Shown here in pieces: positions 33,060 through 44,510 of a stretch of 64,000 nucleotides of DNA. The translations under genes and the position numbers were made by a program. Each line of letters starts with the position of its first letter. The stretch's first letter is position 1. The notes below the pieces were generated by a model. The model made no database searches. It saw nothing but the letters and a program-made list of their open reading frames with translations, and was not told the origin of the DNA. The DNA comes from Elmis aenea (Eukaryota > Arthropoda > Insecta > Coleoptera > Elmidae). The stretch spans positions 25,379,674-25,443,673 of the forward strand of contig OX393579.1 of the NCBI GenBank assembly GCA_947652605.1. The letters run 5' to 3'.

Positions 33060-35357
33060 AAGTGGATCTATGTAAAAGTTTGTAAAAAGATGAAACAATA
33101 TAAACATCTACAATTCCCTCAACTCTGGAGAGAGGCTATAATTATCCCAATACTGAAAACGAATTAAGTTAAAGTAGACCCACAATCTTATAGATATAGA
33201 CCCATATCACTCACATGCGCTATGTGCAAAGTATTAGAAAAAGTTGTAAATAAACGACTGGTATGGTATTTAGGAAAAAAAAAACTTTTGCCTAAAGAAC
33301 AAAGCGGCTTTAGAAAGAAACACTCCACGCTTGACAACTTAATTGACCTAGAATCTTCCGTCCATGAGGCCTTCGCTAATAAGGAAAAATGCATAGCCTT
33401 ATTTTTTGACATCAAAAGAGCATACGATACAAACTGGCGTCATAGAATTCAAAAAATCATCCTTAGTTGGGGTTTACAAGGTAACTTACAGGCGTTTGTA
33501 AAAAAAATTTTCGATACCAGATACTTCCAAATTAGAACAAACGGCACTTTTTCCAGAAGTACCTGCCAACAAAATGGTATCCCCCAAGGATCGGTGATAA
33601 GTGTTACTCTTTTTCTGATTGCGTTAAACGATATACTCCGAGAAATCAAGCTACCGATAAAAGCTAGACTATATGCAGACGACCTTATAATTTTTACGAA
33701 AGGCAAAAATGTTCACTCAATGCAAAGAATTTTACAAAAAAGAATCTCTCGGCTAGAAAACTGGTCAAACAAAACGGGTTTTACTTTCTCCATTCAAAAA
33801 ACTAAATGTATTATTTTCTCCAAGAAACCCCAAGAACCAATTGTACAACTAAAACTGTACAACGAAAACCTGGAATTTGTAAATAACATAAGATTCCTAG
33901 GAATGATTTTCGACAGTAAACTTACTTGGGAATTGCATAAAAAAAAACTGATTCTATCATGTCAAAAAGGTATAAATCTGCTAAAAATTCTTTCAAACAA
34001 TTTTTGGGGTGCAGACACGACTACGCTGTTACACATATACAGAGCAATAGTAAGATCCAAAATAGATTATGGATCGACAGTATATGCATCTACAAGGAAA
34101 AAACTACTAAATTCAATAAACGTGATTCAAAACAGGGCTCTCCGCATATGTCTTGGAGCCTTTTGCACTAGCCCGATCGAAAGCTTGTGTTGTGAAGCAG
34201 GAGAACCACCACTCTCATTCAGAAGACAGATGTTGAGTTTAGCATATGCCTCATCCATTTTAGCAAACCCCGATAACCCAACCTACCAAAATACATTTTC
34301 CGATCGCTACAAGGACATATTTATGAAAAGGGTGCGACTAGACCAACCCTTCTATATGAGAATACTCCAGTACACAGACGAAACCCAAATAATTGGACCA
34401 GATACTTTCTTACACATGTCACCCACAACGCCTCCGTGGACTATCAATTTACCAACTCCCAACACACAGCTGACACGCTTCATCAAGTCCGAAACGAACC
34501 ACAGCTTAATAACAAGTAATTTTAATGAGCTAATGGATAATTATAAAGATTTCACACACATATATACAGATAACTTCCAAAACTGAGGAAGGCGTTGGAG
34601 CGGCGTTTATAATATCCGAAAGCACCAATTACTTCAATATACAGCAACAAAACAGTATCTACACAGGGGAACTATTCGCAATACTAAAAGCACTGGAATA
34701 TGCAAGAACTCTTGTCGCTTCCAAATTTACGATCATCTCCGACTCGCTCAGTGCAACACAATGCATACAACAACTCTTCCCATCCCACCCAATAACTCAA
34801 TTGATCCAACAACAGCTACACGACCTTCAGGAAACTAAAAAGGTGGTTAAATTCATCTGGTTCCCCTCTCACGTCGGCATACCGGGGAACGAAAAAGCTG
34901 ATGAAGCAGCAGGGCCGCAATAACTCACCCCGACCGGGGAATATTTAAGAAAGTAGTGGCTGCAGATCTTAAAAGTTCACTAAAAAGGAAAGTGCTACAA
35001 CTGTGGCAAACAAAGTGGAATCAATCCAACTCCAAACTGGCCCAAATCAAAACCTCTGTAAAGCCGAGGTCCCACTTCCCTTCCAACAGAAAGGAGCAGG
35101 TCATGCTAACTGGACTAAGAATAGGTCATGCTAAATTTACGCACCAACATCTTTTAAAAGGCGAACAAACACCTTATTGCGAGACCTGCCTAACAAGTTG
35201 GACAGTACAACATATTCTAGAGGAGTGCGCTGCACTTAAACCTTTCCGGGATCTTCATGAAATCCCTAACAGCATCCACAACACCCTTAAGGATGGGTGC
35301 AGTGCTAGTGTGTTAAATAAATTCATGTGCAGTGCCGATCTGTCCAAACAAATCTAG
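33060..35357 (+). pseudogene. LINE reverse transcriptase-RNase H polyprotein, frameshifted
   Basis: The protein would copy LINE RNA into DNA at a nicked target. Sequence before 33222 is in frame (FPQLWREAIIIPIL, then SYRYRPISL after a stop near 33165). The 454-codon frame 33222-34586 carries SGFRKKHSTLDNLI, the FFDIKRAYD motif with the first catalytic aspartate, GIPQGSVIS, and YADD at 33672-33683. A frameshift near 34577 breaks the YTD start of RNase H. The second frame continues with TEEGVGAAFIISES, ELFAILKALEYA, SDSLSA and HVGIPGNEKADEAA to 34923. A further one-base shift there leads to the last frame (to 35357), with a knuckle-like CETCLTSWTVQHILEEC. At least two frameshifts and one stop make it inactive. 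Confidence 0.88.
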
Positions 35358-35434
35358 TGCCACGAACCAAACGCTAATAACCTAAATGGTTGAAGCGTCC
35401 CCCTCCTTTAAATAAAATATATATATATATATAC
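33060..35434 (+). mobile_element. 5'-truncated non-LTR retrotransposon
   Basis: The order is reverse transcriptase, RNase H, zinc knuckle, short 3' untranslated region and a terminal AT microsatellite (AAATATATATATATAT, 35417-35434). RNase H plus a C-terminal knuckle points to the I/Jockey group of LINEs. ORF1 and the endonuclease are missing, as is usual after incomplete reverse transcription. Confidence 0.85.
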
Positions 35435-36513
35435 GCATTCGTCTATCCTTGTGGCATCCATATAGCATTAAGGCATTGTGGCTCCCACCTTTAATATTAT
35501 TACTAGCTGTGTATATTTGATGTATATATATTGGTTACTTTACAACACCCATTTCCTCTTATCGAGGGGTAAAGTAAATTGATATACTATTTCATTATAC
35601 ATTTTTTGTCTGAAAAGGCACCCGTTACATAACCTGTTGTTGTGTCACCCATTTGTATATATTTTAGAGATTAAACGAACATTCAGCACCCTTGCAACGA
35701 TGCCAAATATATGGGTGCCATAATACCTACTGAATTATTTGGAAATACATTGCCTAACCTACCTAAAGATTCTATCTTACTATTTAATCGTTTGCTTGCA
35801 AGATAAGAGTTTTTAAATTAGACAACAGAATAATATAATTTTATATTGTTCACGAATATGTTTAATTAAATTAATATTTCGTAACATCATATTTTTATTC
35901 CAATTTTCCATATTTACCTAATTACCTTTTTTATTTATTACTATAAAATTTAAAAAATTCCTAATTAAGCACACCATTGTTTATTATCAGCACATTACAT
36001 TAAAATATTTAATTTTTTTAGTTACATTATGTACCTTTTATTTTTTAATCGACATTCGCTATAGGTACTGTCCAACGATAATGTTTCGCTTTTACCCTCT
36101 CTCAAGTCTTCAATTCCAGCCTGAGCGTTTTTTTAATGAAACATGAAAAATACGCCGCATTTAGAAAGTATAATGCATAATGTTTGGAAAATTAGAGATA
36201 ACTATTTTTTTAATCGCCAGGAATAACAGAATTATTTCTGTGTATAAAATTTTGCACAGTAGGTACTTAATCCGTTCACTAAAATGATTTTAAGTAAAAA
36301 CGAAATTTTATTTTCCCATTACAAACTAAAACTTACTTAAAAACGAAAATGCCTTGATCTTCCCAAATTATTTATTTACCATGTAGTTTTGAGACTATAA
36401 AAGGCTCATTTTCGGACGGAATTTATAGGCCTGTGTGAATCTACAAAATTTATATTAGCTTAAAACCTTTTCTTTTTATTGATTTTTAAAAATATAAATT
36501 GGTTAACTTTATA
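35435..36513. other. Intergenic DNA with CACCC/GGGTGCC motifs
   Basis: No gene. Positions 35450-35730 contain repeated CACCC and a terminal GGGTGCCATAAT motif, also seen around 44965-45145. They may be two decayed copies of one repeat. Confidence 0.4.
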
Positions 36514-38151
36514 CACTCGGATGCAAAAGTATCGAGCCACCTCGCTTTTCCGACTTTGAAGACATTTTTTTCAGGTACTACTAAGAATTAAAAAACGAAA
36601 CATGTATCATTCAAAAAGTTATTTCATTGCCTTTAAAATGAGATAATTTTATTTAAGATCTTTATAAATTGAGAGTTCCAAAATGAACCGACTTAAATTA
36701 ATCAACAATTCGTCAAAATAAATTAGAGAAGTTAAGAAATACAAACAAAGCAGTACGAAACTAATTTTAATTTTTAATATCTTGTGTTACCCCCCCTTGC
36801 CTTAATGACCTCCTCCATTCGTTTTTTCATGGACCTAATTAATTTTATCACAAAATCTTGAGGTATACTGTTCCACTCTTCTAGCAGTGCATTTTTCAAC
36901 TCGAGGATGGAAGAAACAGCAGGAACTCTGGCTCGAATTCTTCTTTTGAGCTGGTCCCACATATGCTCAATGGGATTCAGGTCGGGGCTCCGTGATGGCC
37001 ACTCCATGGCTTGAATTTCCACGTCTGCAAGGTAATTCCGAACGATTCGAGCACTATGTGGCCTTGCATTGTCATGCATAAATATGAAATTGTCGCCGAT
37101 AAATCCGGCGTACGGCATGACATGATCTGTCAGTATGCTGTTTATATACCGTTGAGCAGTCAGACCTCTTTTTGCTCGACCTCTGCCCTTCCTGACGATG
37201 AAGACAAGATCGGTTCGTGCTTCTAGAGATATTCCACCCCAGACCATGCACGAACCGCCGCCGAAGCTGATGCGTTCATCGATGCAACATTGTGCAAACC
37301 GCTCTCCAGGTCGCCGATACACTCGTCCCCTTCCGTCGTTGCCGTAGACACAAACCCTGCTCTCATCAGAGAACAAAACGGACCCCCATTGTTCCAAAGT
37401 CCAGTCAACATGCTCCCGTGCAAATTGAAGACGTAAACGGCGATGAGCTGGGGTAAGTTTAGGAGCAGTTGCAGGCCTGTGGGCTACAAGGTTTGTCTCC
37501 TGCAGTCTTCGCCTCACTGTCCATCTGCTGACAACCACTCCTCGGACTTCACGAAGCTGCTGCAGCACTTGAACTGCGTTGAGTCGACGGTTGAGCAAGG
37601 ACGTCGTCGTCTTGTAGCGGTCGTCCCTTTTTGACGTTGACCGTGGTCTTCCTGATCTAGGTCTTGGAACGAACGCACCAGTCTCCTCGTACCTTTGGTT
37701 GACCCGCTGTACCGCTGACTGGCTCAAATTTAGTTCTTGAGCCACTTCACGCTGACTATGCCCTGCTTGAAGTAATGCAACGGCTTGAGCAGCTTTTTCT
37801 GGCGTGGTTTCCATTTTTTTAATAATTGGATTAATACAAAACGTTGCTAATTGACAGCTTATTGACAGCTTTTAAGCCAATGATATGCAATTATTGAATG
37901 CATGCGTATTCATAACCTAAAAGGGCTGCATACCTGCATGCCGGCTAGCTAGCATATTGTGGATGCTTTTGTTCTAACAGCCAAAACTTCAGAGCAAAAA
38001 AAGGAATTTCCGACTATTTGGTCTCATTTTAAAGGCAATGAAATAACCTTTTGAGTGATACATGTTTCGTTTTTTAATTCTTAGTAGTACCTGAAAAAAA
38101 TGTCTTCAAAGTCGGAAAAGCGAGGTGGCTCGATACTTTTGCACCCGAGTG
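36514..38151 (-). mobile_element. Complete Tc1-family transposon
   Basis: The 1,638-bp element has 130-bp terminal inverted repeats (36514-36643 and 38022-38151) that differ at about three positions. They begin CACTCGGATGCAAAAG and CACTCGGGTGCAAAAG. TA flanks both sides. It carries one intact transposase gene on the minus strand. Near-identical repeats and an undamaged frame mark it as a recent insertion. Confidence 0.93.
36774..37814 (-). CDS. Tc1-family DD34E transposase, intact
   Basis: The 346-residue cut-and-paste transposase binds the element's inverted repeats and inserts the element at TA. Residues 1-50 and about 62-115 form two helix-turn-helix DNA-binding regions, joined by a GRPR AT-hook-like motif (residues 55-58). 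The catalytic core follows: D150 in LFSDESRVCVYG, D248 in FMHDNARPHSA and E283 in SPDLNPIEHMWD. There are exactly 34 residues between the second D and the E, the Tc1 hallmark. VWGGIS (191-196) is the usual glycine-rich box. Length matches the family (about 340 residues) and no stop or frameshift is visible. The ATG at 37814 is the natural start, with the helix-turn-helix close behind it. The coding sequence is richer in GC than its surroundings, as expected of a recent arrival. Whether it is expressed cannot be told. Confidence 0.93.
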   Translation of the reverse strand: METTPEKAAQAVALLQAGHSQREVAQELNLSQSAVQRVNQRYEETGAFVPRPRSGRPRSTSKRDDRYKTTTSLLNRRLNAVQVLQQLREVRGVVVSRWTVRRRLQETNLVAHRPATAPKLTPAHRRLRLQFAREHVDWTLEQWGSVLFSDESRVCVYGNDGRGRVYRRPGERFAQCCIDERISFGGGSCMVWGGISLEARTDLVFIVRKGRGRAKRGLTAQRYINSILTDHVMPYAGFIGDNFIFMHDNARPHSARIVRNYLADVEIQAMEWPSRSPDLNPIEHMWDQLKRRIRARVPAVSSILELKNALLEEWNSIPQDFVIKLIRSMKKRMEEVIKARGGNTRY

Positions 38152-39093
38152 TATATAACCACATTTCGCAATTTATCATATAGAAAAAACGTCAGTCACA
38201 ATAGTATTAATTTAAGGACCATTTATGAACTTTTCTACTTAAATTCTAATTTAAATTTCAAATTTATTAATAATGGTTTTTAAGGTCATATTGCGAAATT
38301 TGGTTATTGTAACTTAATTATTTTTGTTATTTAAAATATAATAAAAAAAGTTTGTAACTAATATGAATTTTGTAGTATCAGACAAGCTTATATAAAATTA
38401 AATTCTATCTAAAGATAAGACTTTTATAGTATCGAAACTAGTCATGTTAAATAAAAAAATGGAAAAGTTAAAGGCCTTTTCGTTTTATTTCTATATTAAT
38501 GTCAAATTTTACACAAAATTCATCTTAGTGATCAAATTTATTTTTTCATTTAGATAAAACAGCAATAAATAAAAAGAGAAATAGGTTATCTTGAAAATGG
38601 TTTATTCAAAACAAATAACAATATTATAAATATAACAAAATATTATTATAAATGTTACCATAATGATTAAAATAACAGAATTTTTAAAAACCAAAACAGC
38701 ATTTTACAACATAGAGAAAACTGATAACAACATGAAATAAGTGATATTATATTACACTTTCAGAAAATTATATACCAGTTTGCTATGATGTCAAAACGAC
38801 CCAAATAAAAAAGCGTATATGTAGACTTCATAAACCTTATGAAACTTCAGTTAAAACAACAGCATTCCTAAAAACTATAGTCCGAACAAAATTTTACTTC
38901 ACAAAGTAAGGAAAACTAAAACTTGGCAACACAAATACCAAATAAAACACTAGCGCGATTCTATTTTAAAGAACATATTCTTTATCAAAGTGAAATAAGA
39001 ATTAACATACTTAAAAGAAAATTTAAAGCAAAAAAAAAGGTAAAAAAATTTAAAAAAAACTAATTCATTATCCAATAACAGTTTAATACTTAT
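38152..39093. other. AT-rich DNA, probable 3' flank of the tyrosine-recombinase gene
   Basis: Non-coding. It lies downstream of the gene on the minus strand and probably includes its 3' untranslated region. No polyadenylation site was singled out. Confidence 0.4.
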
Positions 39094-42000
39094 TTAACGA
39101 TCACGGTAACAGTTGTACACATAAGCTTTTATAGTAACCCAATTTCTTTTGGAAAACACTTTGGGATATTTTTTCATTACTTCTTCTACATCGTGTTTCT
39201 TAGGGGCCCGTTTCTGTTTAATAAAAGTTGAAAAATTATGTTTAATTATTTTAATTTCTTCTTCGGACCACTTCTGCCTATTAATCCTTATAGCAGATTT
39301 ATTTTTACACAATTGTTTCTTAGGTTTTTCTGTTTCTGAACTTTCGCTTGAACAAGAGTATTTTGGTTTTTCGCTTTTACGTGCTGCTTCTTCATTGTCG
39401 GTCGAGTCACTGTCAATTGCCGCGTTAACATCAATGTTTATTTCCTCTAACGTTTTATTTCGAAATTCTGCAGTGTTTCCTTTTTCCATTAGCTGCAGTA
39501 TTTTGGAAACTTTAGCAACCTGATAAACATCTTGTGGTAATTTGTAAAAAGTTTCGTGTGTTTTTTTTGTATGCCCCATAAAATTGGCCAGCTGGTCTAT
39601 TTCGTTGTGTTTTAAATTTAATATTTGGGTGACAGTAGCTATGTGCTTCCGAAGGCGAGTTGAAGTTATTAACTCCGGATGTTTTGCCCCACACAATTTT
39701 GAATAGTTTCTGATAGCTACACAACCGTTTATCCATCTGTTAGAATTTGGATATGAGAACAGATACTTGTTTTGACTTGAGACAATATTACTATGTTCAC
39801 GAATATCTAATATTAAAATAAAAAAATTTTGTAACTCTTTTGGAATTAGGACAGTGACAGACCTACTTCCCTTTCCTATTGATTTGATTCTTTTATAATG
39901 TTGTGTTAAAAGTTTTTCACTCTCAGAAAGACTTGTTGTAAATTCGTTTGTGATATCAAGAACTTGGTTTACTTGTGTTTTGTAAGATTCAAGCTCAAGA
40001 TATTGAATATCTCCAACTCTCTTCCTATTATGTATTATCACAAGAACAAGCAATGCTTCAATCAGTACTTTATAGGATTTAGCATTTACAGATTTTTTAA
40101 GTTCATCAAATGCCTTTTCGGCTTGAATAATAGTGTAATCTTTCAATTTCATAATATCTTGTGTGACTGGCAAAAGTCCCGGTTTTATCGATGACTTTTC
40201 TGTTAGGTCTTTCACAGCAAGGCTACTTAATTCAACGGTCCATTGACTAATAACAAGATCCTTAAATCGGTTCAAATTTGTAAGACTTTCTTCCGTATTA
40301 TTAACCTGCAACATTGTATTATTTCTTAAAACTAATTTTGTAGCCAACTCTGACAGCTGTTTTAAACTAGTACCCATATGCATAGCTAATGGTGGTGCTT
40401 TAAAAGTTTTTTTTTCTGCTTGATATCCCGACATTATTTTAACAGCGTCTATGGTCATATCAAAATGTATTGGTTTCAGTGTCGATAATAAGTTATTAAA
40501 GTTCCCTAACTTTCTCATTTCGATTAAAAACCGAGCACATTCGCGTAATTTGTTTGAAACAACTGTTGCCATTTGTTGTCGGCGATGTTTTTTCAGTAAA
40601 TTTTCACCATAAAGGCAGATTAATGGATCTTTTTGTGCCACTTTTGAAATTTCATCGTTTTTCATTATTGCAAAGACTTCATTTTTTACATTTAATTTCG
40701 AAATAAATTTTCCATAATCACCAAGGGATACAGTATACAATTGTGAATTGCTTAAGGCTCGCCCTTTTTCCATATTGACGTTCATAAAACATTTTTTAGA
40801 ATGACGACTTAAAGCGCTTCGTTTAAAATAAGCTTTACAGTGACTACAGATCTCATATGAGGTTTCATTGTCTGCGTCTCGACGTTTAGGAATTATGTCA
40901 CCTCTCAAGGCAGAATCTAAATTTCCATCGTTTCTCAATATACTAAGCAAATGTTTTCTTTCCAAACTATTTTTGGTGGTATTAAAAATTTCTTTTACCA
41001 CCGCTTCCTTTAAATGGCGCCTTTGCAAGTGCCTTGCAAAGTGGCGCGAAATGATGTAGTCTTCACAAAATTTGCAAATGGTTTTTTTGTACTTATTTTT
41101 ATTTAGAAATTGCGATTTGTACAGTTCATTGCGCACCTAAAATATTTCAAAATGATTGAATCAGAAATCAAAAATGAGTAAAGATTTCATATTTTCACCC
41201 AGATAGCCATGGCGCACCATATCCTCAACTCTCTGCCAAAGTTTTTGCTTAGTAATGTTTTTGCTTAAATGTTTATAACTTTCCGGTATATTAAAACAAT
41301 TCAGTATTGACCAACGTTTCTTAAAAAATAAATACGATAACGGAAAGTCATTATAAACATTTAAATAAAAACATTACTTAGCAAAAACTTAGGCAGCGAG
41401 TTGAGGATCTGGTGTGCCGTGGCTATCCGGGTAAAAAAACCCTCTTAAAAAAAGTAATTTACACTGAGCGGTTTTCAAATGATTGGCTTCATACCGCATA
41501 CTAGTAACGATAACTTAATTGAATTTGTTTTTTTCTATTCAAATTAAAAACAGTCAAAGTTGCAAATCATAAAATCTGTACGGTTTATGAGATATACTTA
41601 AAGCTAAATATGTATTGTAAATTGTACCGTAATACAGAAACAGTAAATTATTGTAAAATTTACAACTGACATTTAACGGTGACGTCATAAATTTTTGGTT
41701 GATTTAATTTTTCATAATCGAGATATTTTGTAGTAGTTTGTCAATAGTTGACACGTTTTTTAAGTACTGAAACAATTTCATTAAAAGTTATCTGGATTTT
41801 AAAGCAATTTAAAATTATAACAATTCATTTAGCGACTTTTGTTCAGAATTTATTAATCTTTACCTTTTGTTATACTAATGAAATTTCCTCAGAAACAAGA
41901 GAAACGAGATATTTTACATATTTAAAGTGATTTATAAATTTCCCAGTTACGATTCTTGAATGCTAGTACTCATTCAAGCAAGTTTGAACAAACAGATGAC

Positions 42001-42815
42001 ATTTAATTCCTTTTTATAAAAATTACTGTATTACCTGTAAAACATCTTCATGAGATGAATTTTTATTCGGGGTACCATTTAATATTTGAACAGATGGATT
42101 TACGTCTATCTCTCCCGATATTGATTGTACCAAAGTGGGAGATATTCTATTTTCCTATAATACACATTAAATAATTAGGTACATTAATAAATATTATTTA
42201 TTTTATAGAAGTCGCCTTAAAGATGATCAGAAATCAGGTTAAACTAATTTATTAACTTACATTAATGTGTATTGGTGTCTCTCCAGAATCGTACGGTATA
42301 ATGGGAGATAATTGTTTTAGCTCTGTATAAACACATTCATTAGATTTAGTGTCATTGGTAGTTAGGGATTCTTCAGATTCGAAACCATCATTTAGCCATT
42401 GCTAAAGCAATTAATTTTATTTTTTTAAACATACGTACTAAAATAAATACTAGCAATTCTTTGCCATTATACGTTCCTGTTTATTCCACTTAATATCGCC
42501 ATACACGTCAAAGTCGGGATCGCGAATGTTGTCATCGTTATCAGAAATGTGAGTCGATGAAAGAATAGATTTTTCTAAAAATTGAAAATGAATCATAAAT
42601 TTTTAGGAAAATTAAATGAGATATTCTAAACACCGTACCAGATCCATCACCCCGCTTTTCGTCGATCTTATTTTTATTACTTAATGTCGGCAGGGGTTCT
42701 AAAAATAATAATATAGTAATAAAAAATGAATTGGGTAAACCTCAAAACCCTACATACCCACTTTACTCATTGTTTGCTTAAGAACTAGGTTAGCAATTCT
42801 TTTTCCTCTATCCAT
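39094..42815 (-). CDS. Crypton-like tyrosine recombinase with zinc-finger-like and Myb-like domains, six exons
   Basis: Exons, in transcript order: 42815-42758, 42698-42639, 42574-42507, 42401-42261, 42154-42035, 41136-39094. Phases join exactly, for 829 codons plus stop. Acceptors end AG and donors start GT; the exon-3 donor (GTGTAT) is the least certain. The first 149 residues are acidic and serine-rich with a DPDFD motif. Exon 6 (680 codons, first codon GTG read as valine) has C2H2-like C21/C24/H36/H41 and C2HC-like C97/C100/H112/C116. The recombinase core follows: Arg in HNRKRVGDIQYL (371-376), TRLRKHIAT (493-501), GH at 521-522 and candidate nucleophile Tyr531 in THETFYKL. Residues 575-620 are acidic then basic. 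The end (622-680) is Myb-like (KWSEEEIK, IKAYVYNCY). Similar proteins are widespread in insects and cnidarians, derived from Crypton transposons. Host gene or mobile copy is undecided. Recombinase activity is unproven, since the usual HxxR histidine is not evident. Confidence 0.78.
41198..41431. mobile_element. Foldback MITE in the last intron
   Basis: Arms of about 80-90 bp pair from CCCAGATAGCCATGGCGCAC (left) to minus-strand CCCGGATAGCCACGGCACAC (right), through AACATTACTTAGCAAAAAC-type segments. The element lies wholly inside intron 5 (41137-42034) and leaves the splice sites intact. The target duplication was not resolved. Confidence 0.75.
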
Positions 42816-44083
42816 GTTTACACGCCCTATCGAAATAAATTACATTAAAGAGCTATATCATCTTAAATTCTATCTTAACCCTTAACCGTCACCCCGTAGG
42901 GCACCATATCAACAATATTAGTTCAAAATTGTGGTTTATGTGTAGGTACATTTTATTAATATGGTTTCAAATAAATGACTGGAATTTTGCAAAAATTATT
43001 AGTTATTTACGTGCCGAGGGAATACAATTTTGCAATCAAGAGTTAATTTCATAAAAGTTTTAGCCAAAAGCCCCTCCAGTCGATCTGATTTGGTCAAACA
43101 GTCAGATGTAAATACTTATCGTCGGAAGGTTTGTCGTCCGACAATTTATTGTTGGATGCAAATTAGATTTCACATTTACAAAAACTTTCAAAATTTTTAA
43201 TGTAACATTCGCTGAAGGCTTAACAATTTAAGTTTGTAATACGCTGAGTAAGTTTACCATACATGCTAAAAATTGTATGTTATAAAGCCAATACGCTGTG
43301 ATAAAAAAAAATTGTGATCCAATCTGTCGTTTATTAGAATATCAACTTTTCTCGACAATTTCAGTTGTTATGAATGTTATCTTGTATGAAACATGACACT
43401 TTTATGTCCTGTTGCACCCCAAATTTTAATTTTAAGGATTGCTTAGTTAAGTAATCCGTATTCAATCTAGACAACAACTACGTATATAGCACAAACAGAT
43501 TGTTTATTGTAGTTACTGACCGTGGTTTAGTGTAAATGTTGCTTACTGATATACATAACTTAAAATTAAAGAACTGTTGTTGCAGCTGGCCATTAAAAAT
43601 TTATATTATACAGTGTAACCCGATAATATGCGCCATAACGTTGAGACATGACTATGTACAAAATGTAATGGCATTAGTTCATCTAAAAAGAAATCGAAAA
43701 GGCAATATTATAAAAATTAAAAACATCAAAATTAATTATTTGTTGACTCATAATGAAATTATTTGATATTTTACACATGCTATAAGTGTAATATACCTTA
43801 CAAGGTAGGATACAAATGAATCCCCAATTTTTTACCTACATGGCAAACTTAAATTTTGAAACAATGAATTGATCCGTAAAATAAAATTTCCAACAAACTG
43901 TTTTTACATTTAATGGTCAAAAGAGTCGTAAAGCAACTTTTATGAAAAAAGGGCAAAAAATTTGGTAAAACAAATTATACTTTAAAACCTGATATCTCCG
44001 TATCTCTTAATGGAAAAGTTTCCAGAAAAATCTGCTGTGGCCAACACAGGACTGACCGTGACTAAATTGACTCGAGTAAATTT
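42816..44083. other. AT-rich DNA upstream of the recombinase gene
   Basis: Probably contains the promoter of the minus-strand gene that starts at 42815, but no core promoter motif was convincing. The open frame at 43536-43766 has no recognisable domain. Confidence 0.4.
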
Positions 44084-44510
44084 CCACTTCCGGTAGTCCG
44101 ATTTTTACCAGAAATAGATCAAATGAAGCGATTGATGGCAGAAGCTCAAATATAACATTTCATTACATAAAACTGTTCAGCCATTACGAAAATATTCACA
44201 AAAAACTTAAAAACTACACAAATAAACCTCCACTTACGGCTGACGGATATTTACCAAAAGTAGATTAACTCAAGCTGTTAATGTAAGAAGCTTAAATATG
44301 AATTTTAATAAAAGTACGTGCAGCTGTTACAAAGAATACGCAAAAAAAATTAAAAACGATATAAGCAAATTGTCATTTCCGGTTGACCGATTTTCACCAA
44401 AAGTTGATCAAGTCATACCATTGATGTCAAAAGCCTAATATGAAGTTTAATAACAACGTTCCGCCGTTTTCTCTCTACACGTGTCCGCAGGCAGACAGAC
44501 CGACCGACAT
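44084..44510. repeat. Three tandem copies of a roughly 145-bp repeat
   Basis: Copies start at 44084, 44230 and 44373. Each holds a CCACTTCCGGTTGACCGATT-like start, a TTTACCAAAAGTAGATCAA-like segment, and an AAGCCTAATATGAA-like segment. Copies are diverged. The third leads into a CAGACAGACCGACCGAC simple repeat. Confidence 0.7.
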
